Shown one piece after another: positions 9,028 to 16,556 of a DNA stretch of 58,249 nucleotides. This stretch comes from Terriglobia bacterium (GTDB lineage Bacteria > Acidobacteriota > Terriglobia > UBA7540). How positions within the stretch are numbered: position 1 is the first letter of the stretch; each line of letters opens with the position of its first letter. The stretch covers positions 1 to 58,249 of the forward strand of contig JASHPE010000171.1 of assembly GCA_030038235.1 (NCBI GenBank). The letters are read 5' to 3'. The notes under the pieces were generated by a model, which saw nothing but the letters and a program-made list of their open reading frames with translations, searched no databases and had not been told where the DNA came from. The translations under genes and the position numbers were made by a program.

Positions 9028-10119
9028 TGTATCAGCCCCTGAATCCATCCACGATCTGACGATCGGGTCATAGGGCGATCGGGTCATCGGATCATCTGCC
9101 TCCGGACGCCGTCCAACAGGAGTCTTGGATGAGCGGAGTTGGCGATGAATCTGCAAAGAGCGAGCGACGAGTGACAAGTGGCGGGTGACGAGTCCGGGCA
9201 AATGGTTGCATCTGCCGCTCTCCAGGCTACTTGTCACCGGCAGGCGGCAAGAAGACGAAATGTTTTGAGGCAAGTGACTGATTCTATTGCACATTCCAGC
9301 TTCATTCCGACCACTTTTTTCGACCTTCGGGCGCTCGGCGACATCCGGGGACGTCGCGGCCAGATGGCAGGGCCAAACCACGAAATTGTGGCCAAGCAAG
9401 CTGCTGATTCCATTGGACATTCCAGGTTCATTCCGACCACATTTTCGCCACTTGCCGCGTTGATCGCCATGCCCTTCGGCCCAAGCCGACACTGATAACC
9501 GACAACTGCCCGTTGCAATGGGTTTGTTGGCTCTGGAGAGCCGCGCGGGGGGCGTCAATTCCTCGAATTCAGAGCGCGCAACTATCCTTTGTCGAAAAAG
9601 AGGCCATTTTTCGGGGTTAACCCGCTGAAAACACGCGAGATAGCCACAATGGGTTTGGGGCATGGCATTTTGGGGATATCTGACTGATAGAGAAGGAGTT
9701 AGCCTCAATGGGTTTGGTTGGCTTTGGAGAGGCCGGCCATTTGCCCCCACGCCACTCGGCGGAAAGCCTGCACGGTGCCGGTTAGCCTGCAGTCGCAGAC
9801 GGGAAACTTGTAGTGCAGGCATCCTGTCGGAAGCTTGTGGCGCGGGCATCCTGCCTGCGGGAGACGATAGAGAGCGGCACGGAACCATGGCACGCTCCTC
9901 GATTTCTCAAGGGACAGCAACAGATTGGCATATCGCCCCCTTTTTGTCAAGGTATTTCTGAGCCCTGAGTTGTAGCCTACTGCGGAAGCCACCGTTGGGG
10001 GGTGCCATTCGATCGGGGGGTCCCTCTTCGGACTACGTCATTTTCGCGCAAGCGGGAATGACACGCCCGGCGGCACGCTATCGAACAACGCGCCCTTCCG
10101 CGTGCCGCCGTAACAGAGC
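9028..10119. other. repeat-rich gene desert
   Basis: No credible gene lies in this ~1.1 kb. It contains words of the GTGACAAGTGG type (9165-9193), two direct copies of a CATTCCAG-TTCATTCCGACCAC repeat (9277-9320 and 9402-9445), two copies of CAATGGGTTTG-TTGGC-TGGAGAG (9516-9540 and 9706-9731) and GCAGGCATCCTG-type words (9780-9870). The open frames here only follow the repeats. Confidence 0.7.
9277..9445. repeat. two direct copies of a 44-bp dispersed repeat
   Basis: Copy 1 is 9277-9320 and copy 2 is 9402-9445. They share CTGATTC-ATTG-ACATTCCAG, then TTCATTCCGACCAC followed by a T-run. A third, inverted copy lies at 46163-46200 ahead of the GH19 gene. Translated frames through all three give a GRNEPGM-like peptide by chance. 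Confidence 0.75.
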
Positions 10120-10653
10120 TTTAGAGTGCGGCAGCGTGCTGCCGCTTTGATCAGGCCAGCTTGCTGGCCGTGGAAACGGCGACGAAAGCCGCGAGCAAGC
10201 TCGCTGGAAGGAAAGCGGCAGCATGCTGCCGCACTCTAGACTACCGCTTTGATCAGGCCAGTTTGCTGGCCGTGAAACGGCGACGAAGGCGCGAGCAAGC
10301 TCGCGGGAAGAAAGCGGCAGCACGCTGCCGCACTCTAAACCACCGCTTTGATCAGGCCAGCTTGCTGGCCGTGAAACGGCGACGAAGGCGCGAGCAAGCT
10401 CGCTCCAAGAAAGCGGCAGCACGCTGCCGCACTCTAAACTGCCGCTTTGATCAGGCCAGCTTGCTGGCCGTGAAACCGGCGACGAAAGCCGCGAGCCAGC
10501 TCGCGGGAAGAAAGCGGCAGCACGCTGCCGCACTCTAGACTACCGCTTTGATCAGGCCAGCTTGCTGGCCGTGAAACGGCGACGAAGGCGCGAGCAAGCT
10601 CGCGGGAAGAAAGCGGCAGCACGCTGCCGCACTCTAAGCTACCGCTTTGATCA
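10120..10653. repeat. tandem array of five ~100-bp units, each with three palindromes
   Basis: Units begin at GCTTTGATCAGG: 10144, 10246, 10345, 10444 and 10545, with a broken start at 10644. Spacing is 99-102 bp. Every unit carries three palindromes in fixed order: GGCCAGC-TT-GCTGGCC, GCGAGC-AA-GCTCGC and CGGCAGC-NN-GCTGCCG. All share an AGC-NN-GCT core. A solitary copy of the third palindrome opens the array (10127-10142). Units are near-identical, with changes mostly in the linkers (AACGGCGACGAAGG and ACTCTAAACTACC). Open frames on both strands merely reflect unit lengths and are not called as genes. The array lies between glmM and a toxin-antitoxin pair. Confidence 0.9.
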
Positions 10654-10734
10654 CCACGTGCCGCGTATTCGATCAATCCGCTATGGTAGTCGAAGCCGTA
10701 AAACTTCGACTTCGGGTACGCCTTCGCCATCAGC
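10654..10734 (-). pseudogene. 81-bp stray copy of an internal methyltransferase gene segment
   Basis: This segment matches 11767-11849 inside the methyltransferase gene almost base for base. It has a 2-bp deletion (GTGCCGCG-TATTC against GTGCCGCGCGTATTC) and one substitution (GATCAATCC against GATCGATCC). It encodes the KAYPKSKFYGFDYHSG region on the minus strand. It begins exactly where the tandem array stops and ends at 10734, where similarity is lost. It cannot encode a functional protein. Confidence 0.88.
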
Positions 10735-10750
10735 TTGGAAACGGCTCAGA

Positions 10751-10785
10751 GATAGCAAAGCACAGCCAAGAGTGGCTATGCTATC
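10751..10785 (-). terminator. candidate stem-loop after the BrnT antitoxin gene
   Basis: Nested inverted repeats GATAGCA/TGCTATC and AGCCA/TGGCT flank a short loop, just downstream of the antitoxin stop on the minus strand. No T-run follows, so it may be a terminator or only a protective hairpin. Confidence 0.35.
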
Positions 10786-10792
10786 CACTTTC

Positions 10793-11035
10793 TTAGCCCT
10801 TCTGCTCTGTCTTCTCCGCCGGTCCCGGCTGAATTTGCCCCGCTGCCTTTATCAGCACCCGAAGCGCCTGGTTGACAGACTCCGAGTCGGGGAACACAGC
10901 AGCGACATCAGGTTCCAACAATACCACGTTGGTACCCTTTCGATATTCCTGGTAGTACTTCCCCCTGACTCCGCCGCGGAAGTCGTATTCCGGTCGCATC
11001 TCGTCTGATTCAGCGCGGTCAAGCTCCTGACTCAT
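10793..11035 (-). CDS. antitoxin partner of BrnT-type toxin
   Basis: This 80-residue acidic protein starts MSQELDRAESDEMRPEYDF and ends with VFPDSESVNQALRVLIKAA, a helix pattern typical of ribbon-helix-helix-like antitoxins found next to BrnT-like toxins. The ATG follows GGGAGC. It overlaps the 3' end of the toxin gene by 17 bp, so the two are translationally coupled in toxin-first order, as in brnTA. It presumably binds and neutralises the toxin and represses the operon. The YDFRGGVRGKYYQEY motif is common in this antitoxin type, but I cannot assign it to a named DNA-binding fold with certainty. Confidence 0.7.
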   Translation of the reverse strand: MSQELDRAESDEMRPEYDFRGGVRGKYYQEYRKGTNVVLLEPDVAAVFPDSESVNQALRVLIKAAGQIQPGPAEKTEQKG

Positions 11036-11294
11036 ACTGCTCCCTTTCAGCCGCTGTTACGGGTCTTGCGTTGATAAGCCTTATGCACTCACCGCGGTTC
11101 GTATGGCTTACCACAACCAACTGGTGCTCTGCCGTGAAACCCGTGGTCAAGAATCTGCGTTCATCATAGGAGTGATCTGGGTCCTCGATCGTGATAGCCA
11201 ACGGGTCACCGAAGACCGTCGTCGCATCCCGAAACGACACGCCATGACGTGTCTGGTTGGTCCGGGCCTTCTCCGGGTCCCACTCAAATATCAC
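11019..11294 (-). CDS. BrnT-family ribonuclease toxin
   Basis: This 91-residue protein follows the BrnT pattern: FEWDPEKARTNQTRHGVSF, a DPLAITIEDPDHSYDERRF segment, and the C-terminal IRLINARPVTAAEREQYE (family form: IRIISARKA..ERR.YE). BrnT is a RelE-fold endoribonuclease that blocks translation. The start codon is GTG at 11294. Length and motifs are complete, with no sign of inactivation. The antitoxin gene overlaps its end. Confidence 0.85.
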   Translation of the reverse strand: MIFEWDPEKARTNQTRHGVSFRDATTVFGDPLAITIEDPDHSYDERRFLTTGFTAEHQLVVVSHTNRGECIRLINARPVTAAEREQYESGA

Positions 11295-11350
11295 GATAGC
11301 AGACTACCATACCGCCGGGCCACCGACAGGTTCAAGCCGTATTCATGAGC

Positions 11351-12427
11351 TCACGGCCGCGCTTCGTACACCAGATTGAACGGCGTCTCGGCAGCGCGAC
11401 GGAAGCGCGTGAATCCCGCATCCGTCACCACGGTGCGGATTCGTTGTTCTCCGGCCTGAGCGCCCAGGGCCGCTCCGACTTCCTGCGCGAGCGACGCCGG
11501 TGTGCAGATCATGGTGGACGCCGAGTAAAACACGCGCCCGATTGGGTTGTGATTCTCATGCGCGGTGTCGTGGGCAAAGGGCTCTACAATCATCCAGGTC
11601 CCGTCCGGTTTCAGCGTGCTCAGGACGTGCCTGGCCGCGCCGGTCGGATCGCCCATGTCGTGGAGGCAATCGAAGAAGGTCACCAGATCGTACTTCTCAT
11701 CGGCTGGATAGCTCTTGGAACTCGCCACCTCGAAGCTGATCTGATCGAGCAAGCCGTCGCGTCCGGCCACGTGCCGCGCGTATTCGATCGATCCGCTATG
11801 GTAGTCGAAGCCGTAAAACTTCGACTTCGGGTACGCCTTCGCCATCAGCATGGTGGAGGCGCCGTGGCCGCACCCGACGTCGGCCACGCGGGCCCCGGCC
11901 TTCAGCCGGGCTTCAACCCCTTCCAGCGCGGGAATCCAGGACGAAATCAAGTTCGCCGCGTAATTGGGCCGGAAGAATCGCTCCGTACCGAAGAACAGAC
12001 TGGCGTCATGTTCATGCCATCCCACGCCTTCGCCCGTACGAAAAGCCTGGGTGATCTTGGGTTCATCCTTGGAACACGCAGAGACGATGTGGAACGCGCC
12101 GCCGATGTCCATCGTGGTCAGGGCGAAGGCCTGCTCGGGCAGAAGCTCATAGAGTTCCGTGCCTGACTGGTGGCTGACGTATCCGCTGGCGGCGTTCGCA
12201 TTCAGCCACTCGCGAACGTAGCGTTCTGTTGTCCCGGTCTTGGCGGCCAGTTCGGCCGGCGTCACGGGACCGGCGCCGACCATCCCCTTATAGAGTCCGA
12301 GCTTGTCTCCGATCACCACCAGCGTGGCATGCATCGCCGCGCCCAGATCGCCGACAACGCGCTCCATGAAGGCGTGCAGCTTCGACTCGTCGAATGCCGG
12401 ACCTGTTTGCATCGGTTGTGTCGCCAT
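11351..12427 (-). CDS. SAM-dependent methyltransferase with N-terminal winged helix
   Basis: The product has 358 residues. An N-terminal winged-helix dimerisation region (about 35-95, with TPAELAAKTGTTERYVREWL) precedes a Rossmann methyltransferase domain with motif I VADVGCGHGAST, FYGFDYHSGSIEYAR and LVTFFDCLHDMGDP. This is the layout of class I methyltransferases related to small-molecule O-methyltransferases; the substrate is unknown. ATG 12427 is chosen because AGGAGATTCCAAA precedes it; the frame stays open upstream to 12484. A short internal segment of this gene is duplicated beside the tandem array 1 kb away. No operon partner is evident. Confidence 0.82.
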   Translation of the reverse strand: MATQPMQTGPAFDESKLHAFMERVVGDLGAAMHATLVVIGDKLGLYKGMVGAGPVTPAELAAKTGTTERYVREWLNANAASGYVSHQSGTELYELLPEQAFALTTMDIGGAFHIVSACSKDEPKITQAFRTGEGVGWHEHDASLFFGTERFFRPNYAANLISSWIPALEGVEARLKAGARVADVGCGHGASTMLMAKAYPKSKFYGFDYHSGSIEYARHVAGRDGLLDQISFEVASSKSYPADEKYDLVTFFDCLHDMGDPTGAARHVLSTLKPDGTWMIVEPFAHDTAHENHNPIGRVFYSASTMICTPASLAQEVGAALGAQAGEQRIRTVVTDAGFTRFRRAAETPFNLVYEARP

Positions 12428-12697
12428 TTTGGAATCTCCTTTGACAAATACGTCGCCGATCCCGAACTTCTTCCGCGACGGCACTATAACACCCCATGCG
12501 ACCGGTTACAGCAGGGATTTTGAGCGGATGTATAGGATTGCAACTGCGCATCTTTGTGCAGGCGGGTGCGTAGCGAGTAAAGGCGCCGCCTTTGTAATCC
12601 AAGTCGATGTCTTTTCGCGTATTCCACAATTGTCCCACTGCCGTTCCTTCTCTCTTCCGCCCGTTGTATCCTGAGAATTCACGCGTAGGTACAGTCT

Positions 12698-12767
12698 GCT
12701 GTGGCGCCGGGGTCTTCACCGGCACGATCGAGCCGAGAGTCGCCGGTGAGGACACCGGCGCTACAGC
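12698..12767. repeat. ~70-bp GCCGGTG palindromic element (copy A)
   Basis: Ends are inverted: GCTGTGGCGCCGGGGTC at the left and GACACCGGCGCTACAGC at the right, with inner CACCGGC/GCCGGTG arms. The same element lies inside tilS (21492-21562), and a half copy follows the GH19 gene. It sits in the 390-bp gap 12428-12817, where I see no gene. Confidence 0.85.
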
Positions 12768-12817
12768 AAACTGACGCATTCGCGTCCGGAACGAATAGGT
12801 CGATCAAAGGAGACAGA

Positions 12818-13870
12818 ATGAAAAAGCAAATCAAGGCAACCGTTCGGAGGCTCAATCCCGTCACTCTCGTGCTCGCTGGGATGCTTTTTGCCGGGCTTCT
12901 GTGCAGTTCCAGGTATGTGGCGCACTCGCAGGAACAGAACCCGGTGGAAGCGGCGACGTTCAGGACGCAGCTCAGGACTCCGGCCGGTGTATCAACCGTG
13001 CAGCAGAACATTCTGCAAATCGCCATCTTGCACTGGTACGGCGCGAACCTGACTACTCAATTCACCATCGCGAACTCGCCCTATGGCATAGCTTTTGACG
13101 GCAGAAACCTCTGGATCTCCAGTCTGGACGCCAGCACGGTCACGAAGTTGCAGCCGAGCGATGGCACGGTCCTGGGGACGTTTTCGGTCGGATCGAGCCC
13201 GATCGCCATAGCCTACGACGGCGGCAACGTCTGGGTGGCGAACATCAACAGCAATAACGTGACGGAGTTGAACGGAAGCACGGGCGCCGTGATTGGGACC
13301 TACACGGTGGGAACGCAACCGAACGCTCTCGCTTTCGACGGAAGGAACATCTGGGTGGCGAACGGCGGCAGCAACAACGTGACCGTCATCAAGGCAAGCA
13401 CAGGCGCCACGGTGGGCACCTATGCTTCGAGCGGAGATTTTCCTGCTGGCATCGCGTTCGATGGGACCAACATGTGGATCACGAACAATGAGAGCGGCAA
13501 CGTGACCGAAATGTCGTCCGCAGGCAAGGTCTTGGGGACTTTTACGGTCGGGACCGAACCCACCGGGATCGCTTTTGACGGAGCGCACATGTGGACGGCA
13601 AATTACGGCAGCAACAGTGTCACTGAGCTCTCAAGCACCGGGTCCGTAGTGGGCACGTACTCGGTGAGCGGCGCTCCGAATGGACTGGTCTACGATGGAG
13701 CCAACATCTGGGTGACCGGCTTCAACGGAAGCAAGGTGACCGAATTGAAGGCAAGTAACGGCGCCACTCTCGGAACCTTCGCCGTGGGACGCGAGCCCGC
13801 CGGCGCAGCCTTCGACGGCGCCAACATCTGGGTTACGAATTACGGCGGGGTAACTGTCTCGAAACTCTGA
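12818..13870 (+). CDS. secreted beta-propeller (YVTN/NHL-like repeat) protein
   Basis: The 350-residue protein starts MKKQIKATVRRLNPVTLVL, an N-terminal signal/anchor of SRYVAHSQEQ type. It then carries about seven repeats of ~42 residues: GIAFDGxNIWVTNxGSN, NVTEL and GTYxVGxxP. This is the YVTN/Vgb-like beta-propeller pattern of exported proteins. No catalytic motif is seen; ligand binding or a surface role is inferred. ATG 12818 follows AAAGGAGACAGA, which sets the start; the open frame upstream runs through repeat DNA. It stands alone, followed by a small metallothionein gene. Confidence 0.8.
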   Translation: MKKQIKATVRRLNPVTLVLAGMLFAGLLCSSRYVAHSQEQNPVEAATFRTQLRTPAGVSTVQQNILQIAILHWYGANLTTQFTIANSPYGIAFDGRNLWISSLDASTVTKLQPSDGTVLGTFSVGSSPIAIAYDGGNVWVANINSNNVTELNGSTGAVIGTYTVGTQPNALAFDGRNIWVANGGSNNVTVIKASTGATVGTYASSGDFPAGIAFDGTNMWITNNESGNVTEMSSAGKVLGTFTVGTEPTGIAFDGAHMWTANYGSNSVTELSSTGSVVGTYSVSGAPNGLVYDGANIWVTGFNGSKVTELKASNGATLGTFAVGREPAGAAFDGANIWVTNYGGVTVSKL

Positions 13871-14149
13871 GAATTCAGTGCTAGCCTAGTTCAGACACCG
13901 AAAGAGATTAAACACATAAGGCGCCGCCACACATAGAAGACAACGAGAATCGCGCGAAGACCTCGCTTTTGACGACGTTTTCCACCTTTCTCTGCGTCTC
14001 TGTGTTGGAAGCTTTTTCGACCTCGACCAGCAGTTGAGAATTGCCGGATTTGGGCGTAGCATGTGAATCAGACGATGGCGGAGGGAGAGCGGAGGATCCT
14101 GGCCGCTGACGGCCAACGGAGTCCGTGGGGACCTGAACCGAGGTGACCT

Positions 14150-14329
14150 ATGGCTCAGGAGCAGAACAAGAAGTGCGCGCATCCTTCCTGCAGTTGCCTG
14201 GTCGAAAAAGGCAAGAAGTATTGCAGCGACTATTGTCACGACGCTCGCGGAACCATGGAGTTGTCCTGCAACTGCAGGCATCCGCACTGCGCCGAGCAGA
14301 GCGTGGCGGCGGTTGCAGCTGCACGTTGA
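14150..14329 (+). CDS. small bacterial metallothionein
   Basis: The 59-residue product contains eight cysteines at positions 9, 14, 16, 25, 29, 40, 42 and 47, in blocks KCAHPSCSC, KYCSDYC and LSCNCRHPHC, plus several histidines. This matches the prokaryotic metallothionein pattern (C-x-H-x-SC-C, YCS-x-x-C, C-x-C-x-H-x-x-C), which binds zinc, cadmium or copper in the cytoplasm. Translation from ATG 14150, after CCGAGGTGACCT, reaches TGA at 14327-14329. The Ala-rich tail after the last Cys is ordinary. No neighbouring metal pump or regulator gene is visible, so the metal is unknown. Confidence 0.85.
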   Translation: MAQEQNKKCAHPSCSCLVEKGKKYCSDYCHDARGTMELSCNCRHPHCAEQSVAAVAAAR

Positions 14330-14457
14330 TCAAATTCGCCGGCATCGGCGCCGGCCACAGTCAGGTCAGTTCTTCCCGATTCGTGTTGTGGTGTGCCCTA
14401 TCAATCAACCGGCAAGCCTCGTTGCCCTAGCCCGCGAAATCTGCATATACTCACGCC

Positions 14458-15255
14458 ATGGCCAACATCGACAAGCACGCTCCCGGATCATTCTGCTGGA
14501 TTGAACTCGCGACTACGGACCAGAACGCGGCCAAGAGCTTCTACGCATCGCTCTTCGGCTGGTCGACGAACGACATGCCGATGGGTCCCAACGATTTCTA
14601 CACCATGTTCCAACTTGAGGGGCGCGACGCCGCCGCGGGCTACACCCTGCGGCCGGATCAGCGCGCGCAGGGCGTACCTTCGCATTGGATGCTTTACGTG
14701 GCCGTGGACAGCGCTGACAACGCCGCCACAGGCGTCAAGCAACTGGGTGGCACGGTGCTCGCCGATCCGTTCGACGTCTTTGACGCCGGACGCATGTCCG
14801 TAGTTCAAGATCCCACCGGCGCCGTCTTCTGTGTATGGCAGCCGAAGCAAAACACCGGCATCGGAATTGCCAGCGTCGAAGGCACCCTGTGCTGGGCCGA
14901 CTTGAGCACCCCGAATCGCGATACGGTGGAATCGTTTTATACGGGTCTCTTCGGCTGGAAGATGGGGAAAGAAGACGAAGATCCGGCGCACGCCTACTGG
15001 CATATCCAGAACGGCGAAGAGTTTATCGGCGGGATTCCGCCCGCCACGCACCGCAATCCTCAAATGCCGGCCCACTGGCTGGCCTACTTTCTGGTCAACG
15101 ATTGTTATGCTTCAGCCGAAAGAGCCAAGGCGCTGGGCGCCCAGTTCCACGTTCCGCCCATGGTGATGGAAAACGTCGGCACCATCGCGGTGCTGGCCGA
15201 TCCTCAAGGCGCCACGTTCGCCATCTTCCAGCCGCCCGCGAATCGCAAGGCGTGA
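14458..15255 (+). CDS. double-domain VOC (glyoxalase/bleomycin-resistance fold) protein
   Basis: The 265-residue protein holds two VOC modules in tandem. The first (about 8-125) has PGSFCWIELATTD and SFYASLFGW, ending DPTGAVFCVWQ. The second (about 140-260) has GTLCWADLSTPN and SFYTGLFGW, ending DPQGATFAIFQPP. This pattern occurs in actinobacterial and acidobacterial proteins annotated as CFP30B-like glyoxalases. Metal ligands are not clear by eye, so the reaction is unknown. There is no obvious ribosome-binding site before the ATG. A hypothetical secreted protein gene follows after ~140 bp. Confidence 0.8.
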   Translation: MANIDKHAPGSFCWIELATTDQNAAKSFYASLFGWSTNDMPMGPNDFYTMFQLEGRDAAAGYTLRPDQRAQGVPSHWMLYVAVDSADNAATGVKQLGGTVLADPFDVFDAGRMSVVQDPTGAVFCVWQPKQNTGIGIASVEGTLCWADLSTPNRDTVESFYTGLFGWKMGKEDEDPAHAYWHIQNGEEFIGGIPPATHRNPQMPAHWLAYFLVNDCYASAERAKALGAQFHVPPMVMENVGTIAVLADPQGATFAIFQPPANRKA

Positions 15256-15309
15256 AATCATCCGGCTTTCGATGACACCGCGGGAAGTTTACAAGTCTTT
15301 GACACAATC

Positions 15310-15339
15310 TTGACAAAGGGCTCTGTCTGGAAAGGTAAT
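15310..15339 (+). promoter_or_regulatory. candidate sigma-70 promoter for the WAVG-repeat protein
   Basis: A perfect TTGACA at 15310-15315 is followed 18 bp later by GGTAAT (4 of 6 to TATAAT). The start codon lies about 54 bp further on. The -10 is weak, so the call is tentative. Confidence 0.4.
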
Positions 15340-15392
15340 CTCGTGAAACGTGGGGTCTGCGGCTGGGCCGACTCCACGATCAGGAGGAAATT

Positions 15393-16556
15393 GTGAGACT
15401 CACGCTCACGCTGAAGGCGACACTGCTTCTCGGGTTGACCGCGCTCATTTCGGGAGCGCCGGCACGGGGTCAGGGGATTTTCCACGTTGTTCCCACGCCC
15501 AACGAGAACTTCGACAATAACCTGCAGGCTGCTTCGGCGTCTTCGCCTACGGACATCTGGGCTGTCGGCCAGTGCACAATCCACTATAACGGCACAAGCT
15601 GGACCGCCTATCCCGCACCCATGATCAACGGCAACAACACCAGCTTTCTCGGCGGAGTGGTCGACATTTCTCCGACGCTCGCGTGGGCTGCCGGCACAGT
15701 GAACATCGGGCTCTCCAATCCGGGCCAGGTTATCGAGCAATGGAACGGAACGGCGTGGAGCGTGTATCCCGGTCCGACCTTCGGGGCAGGCGATGACCCG
15801 AATATTTTCGGCATGGCCTTCACGTCAGCCGACGATATCTGGGCCGTGGGCGACATCCTGGAGGACGGCGGAGAGATCCTGACGGGTCTGTTCGAGCACT
15901 GGGACGGAACGCAATGGAGCTACACCACAGGAGGGCCCGGCGTGGCGATTTTGTCCAACGCCTCGGCCGATGCTCCGGATGACGCCTGGGCCGTAGGATA
16001 CAACGCGGAAGTCATCGACGGATATACGACGCTGGCCATGCACTGGAATGGCTCAACCTGGGAGAGCGTGAGCACTCCGAACGTGGGCGGAGGCAGCAAT
16101 TACTTGAATGGCGTGCTGGCTCTCGCGCCGGACAACGTCTGGGCAGTGGGCTACTCCACTCCTGAACCTCCGCCACAATCGACCGCCACTCTGACGCTGA
16201 TCGAACATTACAATGGAACGAGTTGGTCGGTTATCCCGAGTCCGAACGTCGGGCCGGCCAACAGCTATCAATCAAACCGGCTGTTCGGAATCACGGCAAA
16301 TTCACCGACCGATATCTACGCTTTCGGCTCCTATTTCGCGTCCAACGGTTCAGGCCACCAGATGACGCTCCTTCTACACTGGAACGGAGTCAAATGGGCA
16401 ATCATCCCCAGCCCGAACCCCACGAAGGGTGGCTTCCTCTCCGATATTCTATGGGCAGGAGTCGTCCCATCACCGGGCGATGTCTGGATTTTCGGGGACG
16501 AGGATGAAGCGCCCAACGAAGACACGCTGGCGATCAATACAACCAAAGGGGATTAA
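15393..16556 (+). CDS. secreted protein with WAVG repeats
   Basis: The product has 387 residues. It opens with a signal peptide (MRLTLTLKATLLLGLTAL, cleavage near ARGQG). It then repeats a motif of the form SPTDIWAVG followed by W-x-G-T-x-W, at least six times (WAVGQCTIHYNGTSW, WAVGDILEDG, WAVGYNAEV, WAVGYSTPEP). This looks like a beta-propeller of the kind found in many Acidobacteria and Actinobacteria secreted proteins. The function is unknown. The GTG start follows CAGGAGGAAATT. Its stop overlaps the folP stop of the opposite strand by 4 bp (16553-16556), so the two transcripts converge. Confidence 0.75.
   Translation: MRLTLTLKATLLLGLTALISGAPARGQGIFHVVPTPNENFDNNLQAASASSPTDIWAVGQCTIHYNGTSWTAYPAPMINGNNTSFLGGVVDISPTLAWAAGTVNIGLSNPGQVIEQWNGTAWSVYPGPTFGAGDDPNIFGMAFTSADDIWAVGDILEDGGEILTGLFEHWDGTQWSYTTGGPGVAILSNASADAPDDAWAVGYNAEVIDGYTTLAMHWNGSTWESVSTPNVGGGSNYLNGVLALAPDNVWAVGYSTPEPPPQSTATLTLIEHYNGTSWSVIPSPNVGPANSYQSNRLFGITANSPTDIYAFGSYFASNGSGHQMTLLLHWNGVKWAIIPSPNPTKGGFLSDILWAGVVPSPGDVWIFGDEDEAPNEDTLAINTTKGD

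Noticed and set aside
9028..9888. Extension of GlmM to 769 residues
   Set aside because: The added sequence comes from dispersed repeats; GlmM homology starts at 9027.
10120..10653. CRISPR array
   Set aside because: The units are near-identical throughout with no unique spacers, and no cas gene is in the window.
10078..10730. Repetitive open frames with LECGSVLPLS on both strands
   Set aside because: They exist only because the array units are about 99-102 bp; the palindromes explain the sequence and no ribosome-binding site is seen.
12288..12779. 163-residue minus-strand frame
   Set aside because: It spans the palindromic element and the methyltransferase start in the wrong frame.
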